From positions 919,001 to 983,000 of the forward strand of contig BPGV01000001.1 in NCBI GenBank assembly GCA_026003215.1: a DNA stretch of 64,000 nt. The letters run 5' to 3'. The position numbers and the translations under genes were made by a program. Source of the DNA: Bacteroidia bacterium. Lineage in GTDB: Bacteria > Bacteroidota > Bacteroidia > SpSt-205. Shown piece after piece: positions 23,029-31,066 of this stretch (positions within the stretch are counted from its first letter, which is position 1; each line of letters starts with the position of its first letter). Below the pieces are notes generated by a model, which saw only the letters and a list, made by a program, of their open reading frames with translations, had not been told where the DNA came from and ran no database searches.

Positions 23029-25791
23029 GTGCATCGTCTGGTGTATCTGACCGCCCTACTCATAGCGATAGGGCAGGGGCAAACCTCCCGGGAGATAGAC
23101 TCCCTCCAAAAAGTCGTGCAAGACCGCAATACTCCTGATACTACTCAGCTCACAGCCTACATCGTATTAGCTAAGCTCTACCTGAACATTGAACCCGGCA
23201 CCGCGCTGGAGTATGCTCGTAAGGCTTTTCCCCTGGCTCAGAGGGTCAAAGATACCCGAAAGCAAGCCCTGACACTGTATTATCAAGCAGCAGCATTCTA
23301 TTACCTCAATGCCCAAGACCGTTCAGGGCGGCTCCTGGCCAAAGCCGAAAGTCTCCTTTCTAAAACCGCCGCAGATACCGGCCTCAAAGTACAAATGTTG
23401 AATCTAAAAGCCTTGTTAGCCGAGACCCAGGGAGCGCAAGTAGAAGCCAAAGCCTACTATGAAAAAGCCTTAGAACTATCCCAGACCAGTTCTTCTATCC
23501 CCCTACGCTGCCTGAGCCTCATCAACTTAGCCGAGTTTTATCTCCACTTGCAGCTGTATGAACTCGCCGAAGAATACATACAGCAAGCTATTCAATTAGC
23601 CCGACAGTACAAGCTGAGCGAGTATGAAAGGAACGCCCTAAAAACCCTTTACCTTATCCGTATACGGCAAGGCAAGCTCCAAGAGGCTTTAGCTATTCAA
23701 AAGGAAATACTGGCTATTGCTCGAGGCTCGGGCATTCCTGAATGGATCAAAGATGCCTATGGATTTGCTATTACAGCCGCTATCCAGAGTAAAGCGTTTC
23801 AGAGTCAAGCGGACAGCCTTTTGCTAGAAGCCCAAGCCGCCCTTGCTCCGCATCCTCGCCTGTGGGCCGAGCTTCTCAACTGGGTAGCTGCCGAGGGCTT
23901 CTCAGCCGTCGGTGCCCTCACTCGCGCTAAAGACCTCTATCAAAACGCCCTCGCCATAGCCGAAAGTGAAAAAGATACCGCACTGGCTATACAAACTCTC
24001 CTGAACTTAGCGGGAATCTATACCCGGCAAGCTTTGTACCCCCAAGCCATGGAACACCTCCTTAAAGCCCGCCGCATGGCCGAGGAGCGTAACGATACCA
24101 CGCTCATTCCCCTTATCTGGACTAATCTCGGTGAGATCTACGTCGAACAAGAGGAGTGGCAAAAAGCTTTGGAGGCCTTTAGCCAAGCCGCCAACTACGC
24201 TTTAGTCGCTCGAGACCGGTCCCTACCCCATAAAATAGCAGCCAATCTCGCCGTAGTCTACGCTAAACTGGGCCAATATGACAATGCTCGTAACCTCCTG
24301 CACGAATCCAAAATCCTCGCCGAAGAAGCCGAAGATTGGCACTCCGCCGCCAACACTTATCTCAACCTGGCCCGCATGGACTTGGACCAAAACTTATTGG
24401 ACTCCGCCTTGACCGACCTAAAAGAAGCCCAACGTTATGCCCAAAAAAGCGGTGACCCTTACATGCTCGCTAATGTCTCTCTCTTGCGCGGAGAAATCCT
24501 ACTCAAAAAAAGCGCTTACACCCAAGCCGCCCACGAGTACGAAAAAGCTCGTCAACTGTTAGAACCCTTAGAAGCTTATAGTACCCTCGCCGAAGTATAT
24601 GATAAGCTCATCTATATTTACGGACAGCTTCGCCAATACGATAAAGCCTATGCGCTCTTCGGCCCGCTGCTGGAAGCCACCAAACGGCTTTCTAACGAAG
24701 AAAACGCCCGCGCCCTCACCCGCATGGAGCTGGAATACCAACACCAAAAAGAAAACGAAGCCCGCCGACGAGAGTTAGAAGCAGAAAAGCTCCGCGCAGA
24801 AAAAGCGCGTCAGATTACCTGGGTCATTATCATAAGTGCCACCCTTATCCTCATTGCTGCAGGCATAATCCTGTGGATCCAATACCAAGCCAATAAGCGC
24901 GAAAAAGAGATAAATGCCGAACTCGCCGCTCGAAATCGCCTCATAGAAGAACAAAAAGCTCTCTTAGAAGAAAAAAATGAAGCCTTAGAACGAGCCAAAC
25001 GCGATATTGAAGAAAGTATCCTCTATGCTCGCCGCATACAAATGGCTATTCTACCGGATCTCACGCCTTTTTATGAGCGTTTTCCAGAGTCTTTTGTGCT
25101 TTATTTACCCCGAGATGTGGTAAGTGGAGACTTTTACTATTTCCATCCGATTTCTCCTTATGAAAGCCTTCTGGCGGTAGCTGATTGTACAGGTCATGGC
25201 GTGCCTGGGGCCTTCATGAGCATGATTGGGACCACACTGCTCAACCGCATCGCCCAAGAAGAAGGGCCTAAGGACCCTGCCTTCCTCCTCCAGCGGCTGG
25301 ATGAAGAGCTGGCTCTCACCCTCCACCAGACCCTCAGCCAAGAAAAAATCAAAGATGGCATGGATATCGCCTTGTGCCTGATCGACTCCCAGAAGCATAC
25401 CCTACGCTTTGCTGGCGCCCGGCGGCCCCTTTTCGTTTTCACCCAAGACGGCGAGTTCATAGAACTCAAAGGCTCCCGCCGCAGCATCGGCGGAGACATC
25501 CTCCAACGAGAAATCCCCTTTGAAAGTCATACCCTCACGCTCCAGGCCCACACCAGTTTTTATCTTTTTACCGATGGGATCGTAGATCAGTTTGGCTGGG
25601 AGACACAACCCGACACTCCGCCCCGCAGATGCAAATTTATGAACCGACGCTTACGCGAACTACTCAGTACGATACGGACCCTCCCCGCCCACCTACAAAA
25701 ACAGCGGATAGAAGATGCCCTCGCTGCCTGGCGAGGCGATATTGAACAAATAGATGATATATGTATCGTTGGGGTGCGTTATATAGCCTAA
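23029..25791 (+). CDS. TPR-containing membrane SpoIIE-type phosphatase
   Basis: A 920-residue signalling protein. A GTG-started signal sequence VHRLVYLTALLIAIGQG precedes Gln. Residues about 20-590 are tetratricopeptide repeats, seen as recurring Ala/Leu/Tyr helical pairs, predicted to lie in the periplasm. A membrane helix WVIIISATLILIAAGIILWI near 604-623 is followed by a charged coiled coil (630-680) and a cytosolic SpoIIE/PP2C domain with VVSGDFYYFHPI, VADCTGHGVPGAFMSMIG, FTDGIVDQFG and IDDICIVGVRY. The layout suggests a transmembrane sensor that controls a STAS-type partner. The 3' end overlaps the PorV/PorQ-like gene by 31 bases. GTG is chosen because of the -7 box and because it begins the signal peptide. 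Confidence 0.87.
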   Translation: MHRLVYLTALLIAIGQGQTSREIDSLQKVVQDRNTPDTTQLTAYIVLAKLYLNIEPGTALEYARKAFPLAQRVKDTRKQALTLYYQAAAFYYLNAQDRSGRLLAKAESLLSKTAADTGLKVQMLNLKALLAETQGAQVEAKAYYEKALELSQTSSSIPLRCLSLINLAEFYLHLQLYELAEEYIQQAIQLARQYKLSEYERNALKTLYLIRIRQGKLQEALAIQKEILAIARGSGIPEWIKDAYGFAITAAIQSKAFQSQADSLLLEAQAALAPHPRLWAELLNWVAAEGFSAVGALTRAKDLYQNALAIAESEKDTALAIQTLLNLAGIYTRQALYPQAMEHLLKARRMAEERNDTTLIPLIWTNLGEIYVEQEEWQKALEAFSQAANYALVARDRSLPHKIAANLAVVYAKLGQYDNARNLLHESKILAEEAEDWHSAANTYLNLARMDLDQNLLDSALTDLKEAQRYAQKSGDPYMLANVSLLRGEILLKKSAYTQAAHEYEKARQLLEPLEAYSTLAEVYDKLIYIYGQLRQYDKAYALFGPLLEATKRLSNEENARALTRMELEYQHQKENEARRRELEAEKLRAEKARQITWVIIISATLILIAAGIILWIQYQANKREKEINAELAARNRLIEEQKALLEEKNEALERAKRDIEESILYARRIQMAILPDLTPFYERFPESFVLYLPRDVVSGDFYYFHPISPYESLLAVADCTGHGVPGAFMSMIGTTLLNRIAQEEGPKDPAFLLQRLDEELALTLHQTLSQEKIKDGMDIALCLIDSQKHTLRFAGARRPLFVFTQDGEFIELKGSRRSIGGDILQREIPFESHTLTLQAHTSFYLFTDGIVDQFGWETQPDTPPRRCKFMNRRLRELLSTIRTLPAHLQKQRIEDALAAWRGDIEQIDDICIVGVRYIA

Positions 25792-26846
25792 TAGGGCTAA
25801 ACCTCCTGTGGGGACAGGTCAAGTACAGCAATGAGTTTTTGAAGATTGGCGTAGGTGCGCGCGCTGCTGCCTTAGGCAACGCCCAAGTGGCCAGCAGCGA
25901 AGATGTCACCGCAGCTTATTGGAATCCCGCCGCCCTCCTCACGCTGCCCTCGTATCCCCAGCTGGCCCTCATGCATAGCGAATACTTCGCCAGCGTAGCC
26001 AAATACGACTATGGCGCCTTAGCCTTCCCTATCCAAGAAAATCGCCGCTTCGCCATAAGCTTTATACGGTTGGGGATTGACGACATCCCGAATACCCTCC
26101 GTTTTTATGATGGTTCCTCCTACGATTTTTCGCGCATCACCAAGTTTTCCGTGGCCGACATGGCTCTATATCTCTCCTATGCGCAACCGCTGCGCGATAC
26201 CACCCTCTCTATCGGCGGTTCTGTAAAGGTCATACACCGGGTCTTAGGACCATTTGCTACAGCGTGGGGATTTGGTCTGGACATGGGGCTCCTCTACCGA
26301 AAAGGACCTTGGCGCTTGGGAGCCGCCCTCTATGATGCGACCTCTACCTTCAACGCTTGGACCTTCAATACCGAAACCTTTGAAGAAGCCTTTCTCCTGA
26401 CAGGCAACGCTATCCCCCAAAACTCTATTGAATGGACCCGCCCCAGCGCTCGGATAGGCGCTGCTGTGCACTTGTGGCCAGAAAAACGCTTTTCGGTGGT
26501 GCCCACAGCCGATATGGTCATTTTCACAGATGGCCCCCGAAATACCCTTCTGCCCGGTCGTCCCCTTAGCGCTGACCTTAGCCTCGGTACCGAAGTGCGC
26601 TACCGCTCATGGGTAGCCCTCCGCATAGGCCTGACTAACTTCCAAAAAATGCGCCGCTGGGATGGCCGTTCGTACCTCACCTTCTACCCTACCGCAGGTA
26701 TAGGCATCCATGTATGGTACTTCACGATTGATTACGCCTTAGCGAACTTTACGGGGTTTTCGCAGGGGCTGTACTCCCATCTTATCTCGCTGCGGGTAGA
26801 TTTAGCGCCTACGCTTACTCGGCGTATTTTCGCTAAGGGCGGGTAA
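25761..26846 (+). CDS. PorV/PorQ-family outer-membrane protein
   Basis: A 361-residue outer-membrane barrel of the PorV/PorQ family, associated with the type IX secretion system, where PorV shuttles cargo to the cell surface. A signal peptide MYRWGALYSLIGLNLLWG precedes Gln. The family signature follows directly: LKIGVGARAAALGNAQVA near residues 27-44, then AYWNPAALL. The remainder is strand-rich. It starts within the end of the TPR-phosphatase gene, so the two are co-expressed. Whether it is the true PorV or a paralogue cannot be decided here. Confidence 0.82.
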   Translation: MYRWGALYSLIGLNLLWGQVKYSNEFLKIGVGARAAALGNAQVASSEDVTAAYWNPAALLTLPSYPQLALMHSEYFASVAKYDYGALAFPIQENRRFAISFIRLGIDDIPNTLRFYDGSSYDFSRITKFSVADMALYLSYAQPLRDTTLSIGGSVKVIHRVLGPFATAWGFGLDMGLLYRKGPWRLGAALYDATSTFNAWTFNTETFEEAFLLTGNAIPQNSIEWTRPSARIGAAVHLWPEKRFSVVPTADMVIFTDGPRNTLLPGRPLSADLSLGTEVRYRSWVALRIGLTNFQKMRRWDGRSYLTFYPTAGIGIHVWYFTIDYALANFTGFSQGLYSHLISLRVDLAPTLTRRIFAKGG

Positions 26847-28278
26847 TCCGCAAGGCTATCGGCGGCAAATACACCTCCTTGCACCCGTAGCGCAGACTCA
26901 CGATAGGCTGCACCACATAGAAACCGGGCTCGCCGTAGACGTGGGTTATTTCTTGTTCTTCGATGAAAGTGCCATTGCCCAAGTCCCAAACTACCTTTTC
27001 TATGGGGAATCCGCCTGCCCCCTCTATCCAAAAACGAATAGGCTGACCAGCCTTTTCTTTACCTGAGATTGCATCGGTACGCCCCCGCAGGGGCAAAGAG
27101 TCACAAGGTACAGCCCAGAGTTTCACGCCCCATGCATCTTTTCCTGTGGGTAAGTCCCCGAAGCGATTTTCTTTGGTTGCCATCAGAAGCCATTCTTTAC
27201 CGCCTACGGATAAGAAAGCCATGCCATACTCATCCTGAGGGCCGCCAAAGCCCCGTTCCCACAAGAGACGGCCTTCTGGCGAAAGAGCTGCAAGCCACAC
27301 ATCCTCACCGCCGCGCTGCTCCGCCACAGAAAGTTCATACCCATATTGCACCCCCACCCCATAAATCGTCCTGTCTACCCCCATCGCTAAGCCCAGGACC
27401 TTCCCCTTGAGGGGGCTGTGGTCCCAAACCTTTTCCCATACGACCCGCCCTTGCATATCCAGCATACTTACACCCCAGCGGTCCCCATACCGCCCCCCTA
27501 CAACAATCTGCCCAGCATTGGTGGGCAAGAGCGCAAAAAGCTGAGAAGGAAACCGATGAAACTGGAAAACCGTACGCCAATACACCTGTCCCAAATAGTC
27601 CACCCCAGCCACAAAAGGCTTATAGCTTTCTTCCCCTATGCAGGCATAGTAGGAAGTGCCCGGCAGCGGACGTATGCGTCGCAGGAGGCTGGGGGCCTTA
27701 CCCCAACGCCGCATTTGCAGCACTTCCCCTGTTTGCGCTTGGATGACCTGAATCACCGCTTGCATGCCTACTGCAGGCTCCTCCCACGAAACGCCCGCCA
27801 CCAACAAGGTACGATAAGGGGTAGTACATATCGACAGGGCCATATCTATGTAGGGGCTGCCCCAGCGCTTCTGCCAAAGAAGGCGGCCGGTATGCTTCTC
27901 TACCGCCCCCACCCAAAAGTCGGCCCTACGCTCCACGGGGAGTTCCTCCGGGTGGCTGAGGGCAGAACCGCTCGCCCCACAGAAATACACCACACTATCT
28001 TGCACATACAGGTCCTCTATCCGGTCCGGCCCCATTCCCCCCGGTGTGAGCTGCCAAATCACCTCCCCAGCCGAGTTAATCGCCCCTATCCACCCATCCG
28101 GGAGGGACTCCTTCGTGGGGAGGACATACCCCCCTATAAACACTTGACCTCCTTCATCTACGATCGCTACCGTGGGGATTTGCTCGCCCGCTCCCCCCAC
28201 AAAAAACTGGCGCTCCCGCAGCAAATAATACCCCTGTGCCCACAAAAGCCCCCCTAAAAAGCATAGCAGCTGGCGCAC
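26833..28278 (-). CDS. Exported beta-propeller protein with C-terminal PKD domain
   Basis: A 481-residue exported protein. The GTG-started signal peptide VRQLLCFLGGLLWA precedes Gln. Residues about 20-385 show repeated blocks of the type VFIGGYVL, GRLLWQKRWG, GRVVWEKVW and GRLLWERGFGG, each ending in Trp-rich strands, as in quinoprotein-like or WD-like propellers. Residues about 395-478 resemble a PKD domain, with VVWDLGNGTFIEEQEITHVY and PGFYVVQPIVSLRYGC. It lacks an obvious T9SS sorting domain. The role is unknown; surface binding is possible. Its 3' end overlaps the PorV/PorQ-like gene by 14 bases, tail to tail. Confidence 0.7.
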   Translation of the reverse strand: MRQLLCFLGGLLWAQGYYLLRERQFFVGGAGEQIPTVAIVDEGGQVFIGGYVLPTKESLPDGWIGAINSAGEVIWQLTPGGMGPDRIEDLYVQDSVVYFCGASGSALSHPEELPVERRADFWVGAVEKHTGRLLWQKRWGSPYIDMALSICTTPYRTLLVAGVSWEEPAVGMQAVIQVIQAQTGEVLQMRRWGKAPSLLRRIRPLPGTSYYACIGEESYKPFVAGVDYLGQVYWRTVFQFHRFPSQLFALLPTNAGQIVVGGRYGDRWGVSMLDMQGRVVWEKVWDHSPLKGKVLGLAMGVDRTIYGVGVQYGYELSVAEQRGGEDVWLAALSPEGRLLWERGFGGPQDEYGMAFLSVGGKEWLLMATKENRFGDLPTGKDAWGVKLWAVPCDSLPLRGRTDAISGKEKAGQPIRFWIEGAGGFPIEKVVWDLGNGTFIEEQEITHVYGEPGFYVVQPIVSLRYGCKEVYLPPIALRITRP

Positions 28279-28282
28279 TCGG

Positions 28283-28290
28283 CAAATCTA
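28283..28290 (-). promoter_or_regulatory. -7 promoter box of the propeller gene
   Basis: Reads TAGATTTG on the minus strand, 4 bases before the GTG start at 28278. Confidence 0.65.
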
Positions 28291-28293
28291 CGA

Positions 28294-28301
28294 TAGCTTT
28301 G
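28294..28301 (+). promoter_or_regulatory. -7 promoter box of bshB1
   Basis: TAGCTTTG, 7 bases before the ATG at 28309 and just 3 bases from the opposite-facing box of the propeller gene. Confidence 0.65.
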
Positions 28302-28308
28302 TGCGCTC

Positions 28309-29010
28309 ATGGGTAGGATAGTTATGGCCATAATGGCCCATCCCGATGATGCGGAGCTTAGCTGTGGGGGCACCCTCCTACGCTGGCAAGCCGAAGGGGC
28401 TGAGATTGTGCTGGTAGACCTTACCGCCGGCCAACTGGGCACCCGTGGCAACGCCGCCCTCCGCTATAAAGAAGCGCAAGCGGCTGCCCGCATCCTGAGA
28501 CCCCTCGCCCGCCTCTGCCTCGGATGGGAAGATGGCTTCTTCGCAGACACCCCCGCCACTCAACGGGAACTCATCCGCCTTTTACGGCAATACCGCCCGC
28601 ATATCGTGCTTACGAATGCCCTACATGACCGCCACCCGGACCACGGACGAGCCGCACGCCTGGTAGAAAAAGCCGCTTTCCTGAGCGGTCTGCGTCGCAT
28701 TTCTACAGAGTATCCCCCCTTCCGCCCCCAAAAACTCCTCTTTGCTATCCAAGACCGCTGGCAAACCCCCTCCCTCGTAGTAGATATTACCCCCTTTTGG
28801 GAGAAAAAACTGGAGCTGATTGCCGCCTACTCCAGCCAGTTTTTTGTCAAACCCAACGACCCCGATCCCCCTTCTTACCTCACCCGCTCTACCTTCTTTC
28901 CCCACTTAGAGGCCCGCGCCCGCGAAATGGGCCACTTCATCGGGGTGCCTTTCGGAGAAGGCTTCGTGTCGCGGGCCCCCCTCGCCGCGCCCCCTTTCCC
29001 GTACCTCTAA
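28309..29010 (+). CDS. bshB1: Bacillithiol biosynthesis deacetylase BshB1
   Basis: A 233-residue zinc-dependent LmbE-family deacetylase that removes acetate from GlcNAc-malate in bacillithiol synthesis, a thiol cofactor of Bacteroidota and Firmicutes. The zinc site is visible as MAHPDDAELSCGGTL near residues 9-23 and HDRHPDHGRAARLVEKAAF near 105-123. LTAGQLGTRGN near 38-48 and the C-terminal HFIGVPFGEGF match BshB1 rather than sugar-lactam deacetylases. The next gene, a Fur-type regulator, has its own -7 box. Other bsh genes are not in this window. Confidence 0.92.
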   Translation: MGRIVMAIMAHPDDAELSCGGTLLRWQAEGAEIVLVDLTAGQLGTRGNAALRYKEAQAAARILRPLARLCLGWEDGFFADTPATQRELIRLLRQYRPHIVLTNALHDRHPDHGRAARLVEKAAFLSGLRRISTEYPPFRPQKLLFAIQDRWQTPSLVVDITPFWEKKLELIAAYSSQFFVKPNDPDPPSYLTRSTFFPHLEARAREMGHFIGVPFGEGFVSRAPLAAPPFPYL

Positions 29011-29032
29011 AGGCACTCCCCCAAAACTTGTT

Positions 29033-29040
29033 TATATTTG
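29033..29040 (+). promoter_or_regulatory. -7 promoter box of the fur-like gene
   Basis: TATATTTG, 4 bases before the GTG start at 29045. Confidence 0.65.
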
Positions 29041-29044
29041 TGCA

Positions 29045-29527
29045 GTGTCTCCTCCTGCAGTGACCCAACAGGCCCAAGATATATTAGAAGCGTATCTTTC
29101 TCAAAAGGGCCTCCGCCGCACCGAAGAAAGACGCCACATCCTACAAGCTATCTATGAAGAGCTTTCGCATTTTGATGCAGATACTTTACACAGGCACCTA
29201 ACCCAAAAGGGCCTCCGCATAAGTCGAGCCACCGTCTACAATACGCTGGACCTTTTAGTGGAATGCGGCTTGGTCAAACGCTATCATTTCAGCGAAGGGC
29301 CTACCCTCTACGAACGCAGCTTAGGCCGGCGGCAGCATGACCACCTCTTATGCTTAGACTGCGGAGATATACACGAGTTTTGCGACCCCCAGCTTGGCCC
29401 TATCATAGAAGGGGTAGCCCAGCTTTTCCAGATGCGTCCCACCCGCCACGAACTCATTATTTATGCCCACTGTACCAAAACGCACTGCCCAAACCGCACC
29501 AAAAATCCTACCTTTGCCACAAAATGA
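29045..29527 (+). CDS. Fur-family transcriptional regulator
   Basis: A 160-residue metal- or peroxide-sensing repressor of the Fur/PerR family. The winged-helix half carries GLRRTEERRHILQAIYE near residues 20-36 and SRATVYNTLDLLVECGLV near 60-77, the recognition helix. The dimerisation half has the metal motif HDHLLCLDCGDIHEFCDP near 99-116 and a second Cys pair in HCTKTHCP near 141-148. These fit either Fur or PerR; the sequence does not settle the signal. It starts with GTG, and its stop overlaps the next gene as ATGA. Confidence 0.9.
   Translation: MSPPAVTQQAQDILEAYLSQKGLRRTEERRHILQAIYEELSHFDADTLHRHLTQKGLRISRATVYNTLDLLVECGLVKRYHFSEGPTLYERSLGRRQHDHLLCLDCGDIHEFCDPQLGPIIEGVAQLFQMRPTRHELIIYAHCTKTHCPNRTKNPTFATK
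29509..29516 (+). promoter_or_regulatory. Possible -7 promoter box for the STAS gene
   Basis: TACCTTTG inside the end of the fur-like gene, 7 bases before the STAS ATG, which would let the STAS gene be expressed separately. Confidence 0.5.
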
Positions 29528-29886
29528 GCTTCAATCCTGACCTCAATATGACTTATACGCAGGAAAGCCACGGGGATGTTATTGTATTTCGTCTCGAGGG
29601 AAGCCTCATGGGCGACTCCACCCAACAGCAGTTCAAAGAAAACCTCCTACGACTTTTAGACGCTGGCCAAAAAAAGTTTATTTTAGACCTTTCCGCCGTA
29701 CGAAATGTCAATAGTTCCGGCTTAGGCTCGCTGATTACACTTTTCTCGCGCACCCGCTCTGCCGGCGGCGACCTCATCCTCGCAAATGTCCCTGCTAATG
29801 TGCGTAACCTCCTCCATATTACCCGCCTGGATACCGTTTTTACTATCAAAGAAAAGGTAGAAGAAGCCCTTGAAAGCCTGAAATAA
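29524..29886 (+). CDS. STAS-domain anti-sigma factor antagonist
   Basis: A 120-residue STAS protein of the SpoIIAA/RsbV kind, a partner-switch regulator controlled by serine phosphorylation. It has GDVIVFRLEGSLMGDST near residues 14-30, FILDLSAVRNVNSSGLGSL near 50-68 with the phosphorylatable Ser in NSSGLG, and LLHITRLDTVFTI near 97-109. It overlaps the fur-like gene by 4 bases and precedes purA by 1 base. No RsbW-type kinase is in the window, but two SpoIIE phosphatases are (17744-19072 and 23029-25791), so those are possible partners. Confidence 0.9.
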   Translation: MSFNPDLNMTYTQESHGDVIVFRLEGSLMGDSTQQQFKENLLRLLDAGQKKFILDLSAVRNVNSSGLGSLITLFSRTRSAGGDLILANVPANVRNLLHITRLDTVFTIKEKVEEALESLK

Positions 29887-29887
29887 A

Positions 29888-31063
29888 GTGCTCCGGGTAG
29901 ATGTCGTCCTGGGGCTCCAATGGGGCGACGAAGGAAAAGGCAAAATCGTAGATGCCTTAGCCGGGCGTTATCCTGTAGTAGCCCGCTTCCAAGGGGGGCC
30001 CAACGCCGGGCACACCCTTTACTACAACGGTCAGAAAATCGTCCTTCACCAAATCCCGGCGGGTATTTTTCATCCAGCGGTTTTATGCCTGATGGGGGAT
30101 GGATTGGTCCTGGACCCCGAGGTGCTCTTAAGAGAAGTCCAAGGCCTGCGCGCCTTAGGGTTAGCCCCCGAAGAGCGCCTCTATATTGGCGAACGGGCTC
30201 ACCTTATCCTCCCCGTCCACCGCTGGCTTGAAAGCGTCTCCGAAGAAGGCGAAAAAATAGGCACCACTCGGCGGGGCATAGGCCCGGCGTATGCAGATAG
30301 ATATGCGCGCCGAGGCTTGCCCGTGCATGCCATAGAAGCGCCGGACTTCCGCCGGCAAGTGCAGCGGCTGACCGCCTACCACGAAGCGCGTTTCCCCGAC
30401 CGAGAACCCCTCCCCATACCGGACACCTTCTGGGAGGGCATAGAACTGCTGCGCACGCTGCGGCGCGTACGCGTGTCGGAATGGCTTCCTCGCTTCCCGG
30501 CCGTCCTCGCTGAAGGGTCCCAAGGTACCCTGCTGGATATTTTCGCTGGAACCTACCCCTATGTAACCTCTTCCCATACCACGGTGGCGGGAGTCCTGGC
30601 TGGGCTTAGTGTGCCTGCGCAAGCTATCCGAGAAGTATACGGCGTCCTAAAAGCCTACACCACCCGCGTAGGTGAGGGGCCCTTCCCCACCGAAATCCAC
30701 GGAGAGCTGGCCGCTTGGCTGCAAGAACGAGGTCAAGAAAAGGGTTCCACTACGGGGCGACTGCGTCGCTGCGGCTGGCTGGACCTGGTCGCCCTTCGCT
30801 ACGCTATCCAAATCAACGGCGTGACCCGTCTCACCCTCACCAAAGCCGATGTCCTATGCGGCCTCCCCGAAGTCAAGGTGCGCACGGGCGGCACCGATGA
30901 CGCCCCTACTTATACCACCCTCCCGGGCTGGCAAAGCCTCTCCGACCCTGCCTTCCAAGCCTTCCTTACCTTCATAGAAGAGCAAACCGGCGTCCCCATC
31001 TGCGCTATCTCTACTGGCCCCCACCGCCACGAATGGCTGGAAAGAATGCCCCTCTCTTCCTAA
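29888..31063 (+). CDS. purA: Adenylosuccinate synthase
   Basis: GTP-dependent enzyme that joins IMP and aspartate on the route to AMP. The 391-residue protein has GLQWGDEGKGKIVDAL near residues 9-24 (P-loop with catalytic Asp), GGPNAGHTLYYNGQK near 37-51 with the catalytic His, IGTTRRGIGPAYADRYAR near 123-140, and TKADVLCGL near 318-326. It is shorter than the usual 420-430 residues. A GTG start at 29888, 1 base after the STAS stop, indicates coupled translation. A DNA methyltransferase gene follows after 3 bases. Confidence 0.95.
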   Translation: MLRVDVVLGLQWGDEGKGKIVDALAGRYPVVARFQGGPNAGHTLYYNGQKIVLHQIPAGIFHPAVLCLMGDGLVLDPEVLLREVQGLRALGLAPEERLYIGERAHLILPVHRWLESVSEEGEKIGTTRRGIGPAYADRYARRGLPVHAIEAPDFRRQVQRLTAYHEARFPDREPLPIPDTFWEGIELLRTLRRVRVSEWLPRFPAVLAEGSQGTLLDIFAGTYPYVTSSHTTVAGVLAGLSVPAQAIREVYGVLKAYTTRVGEGPFPTEIHGELAAWLQERGQEKGSTTGRLRRCGWLDLVALRYAIQINGVTRLTLTKADVLCGLPEVKVRTGGTDDAPTYTTLPGWQSLSDPAFQAFLTFIEEQTGVPICAISTGPHRHEWLERMPLSS

Positions 31064-31066
31064 GCC

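Noticed and set aside
27418-28257. A long open frame of 279 codons on the plus strand opposite the propeller gene
   Set aside because: It lies wholly antisense to a gene with signal peptide and domain-like repeats, has no recognisable motif, and is a by-product of codon bias.
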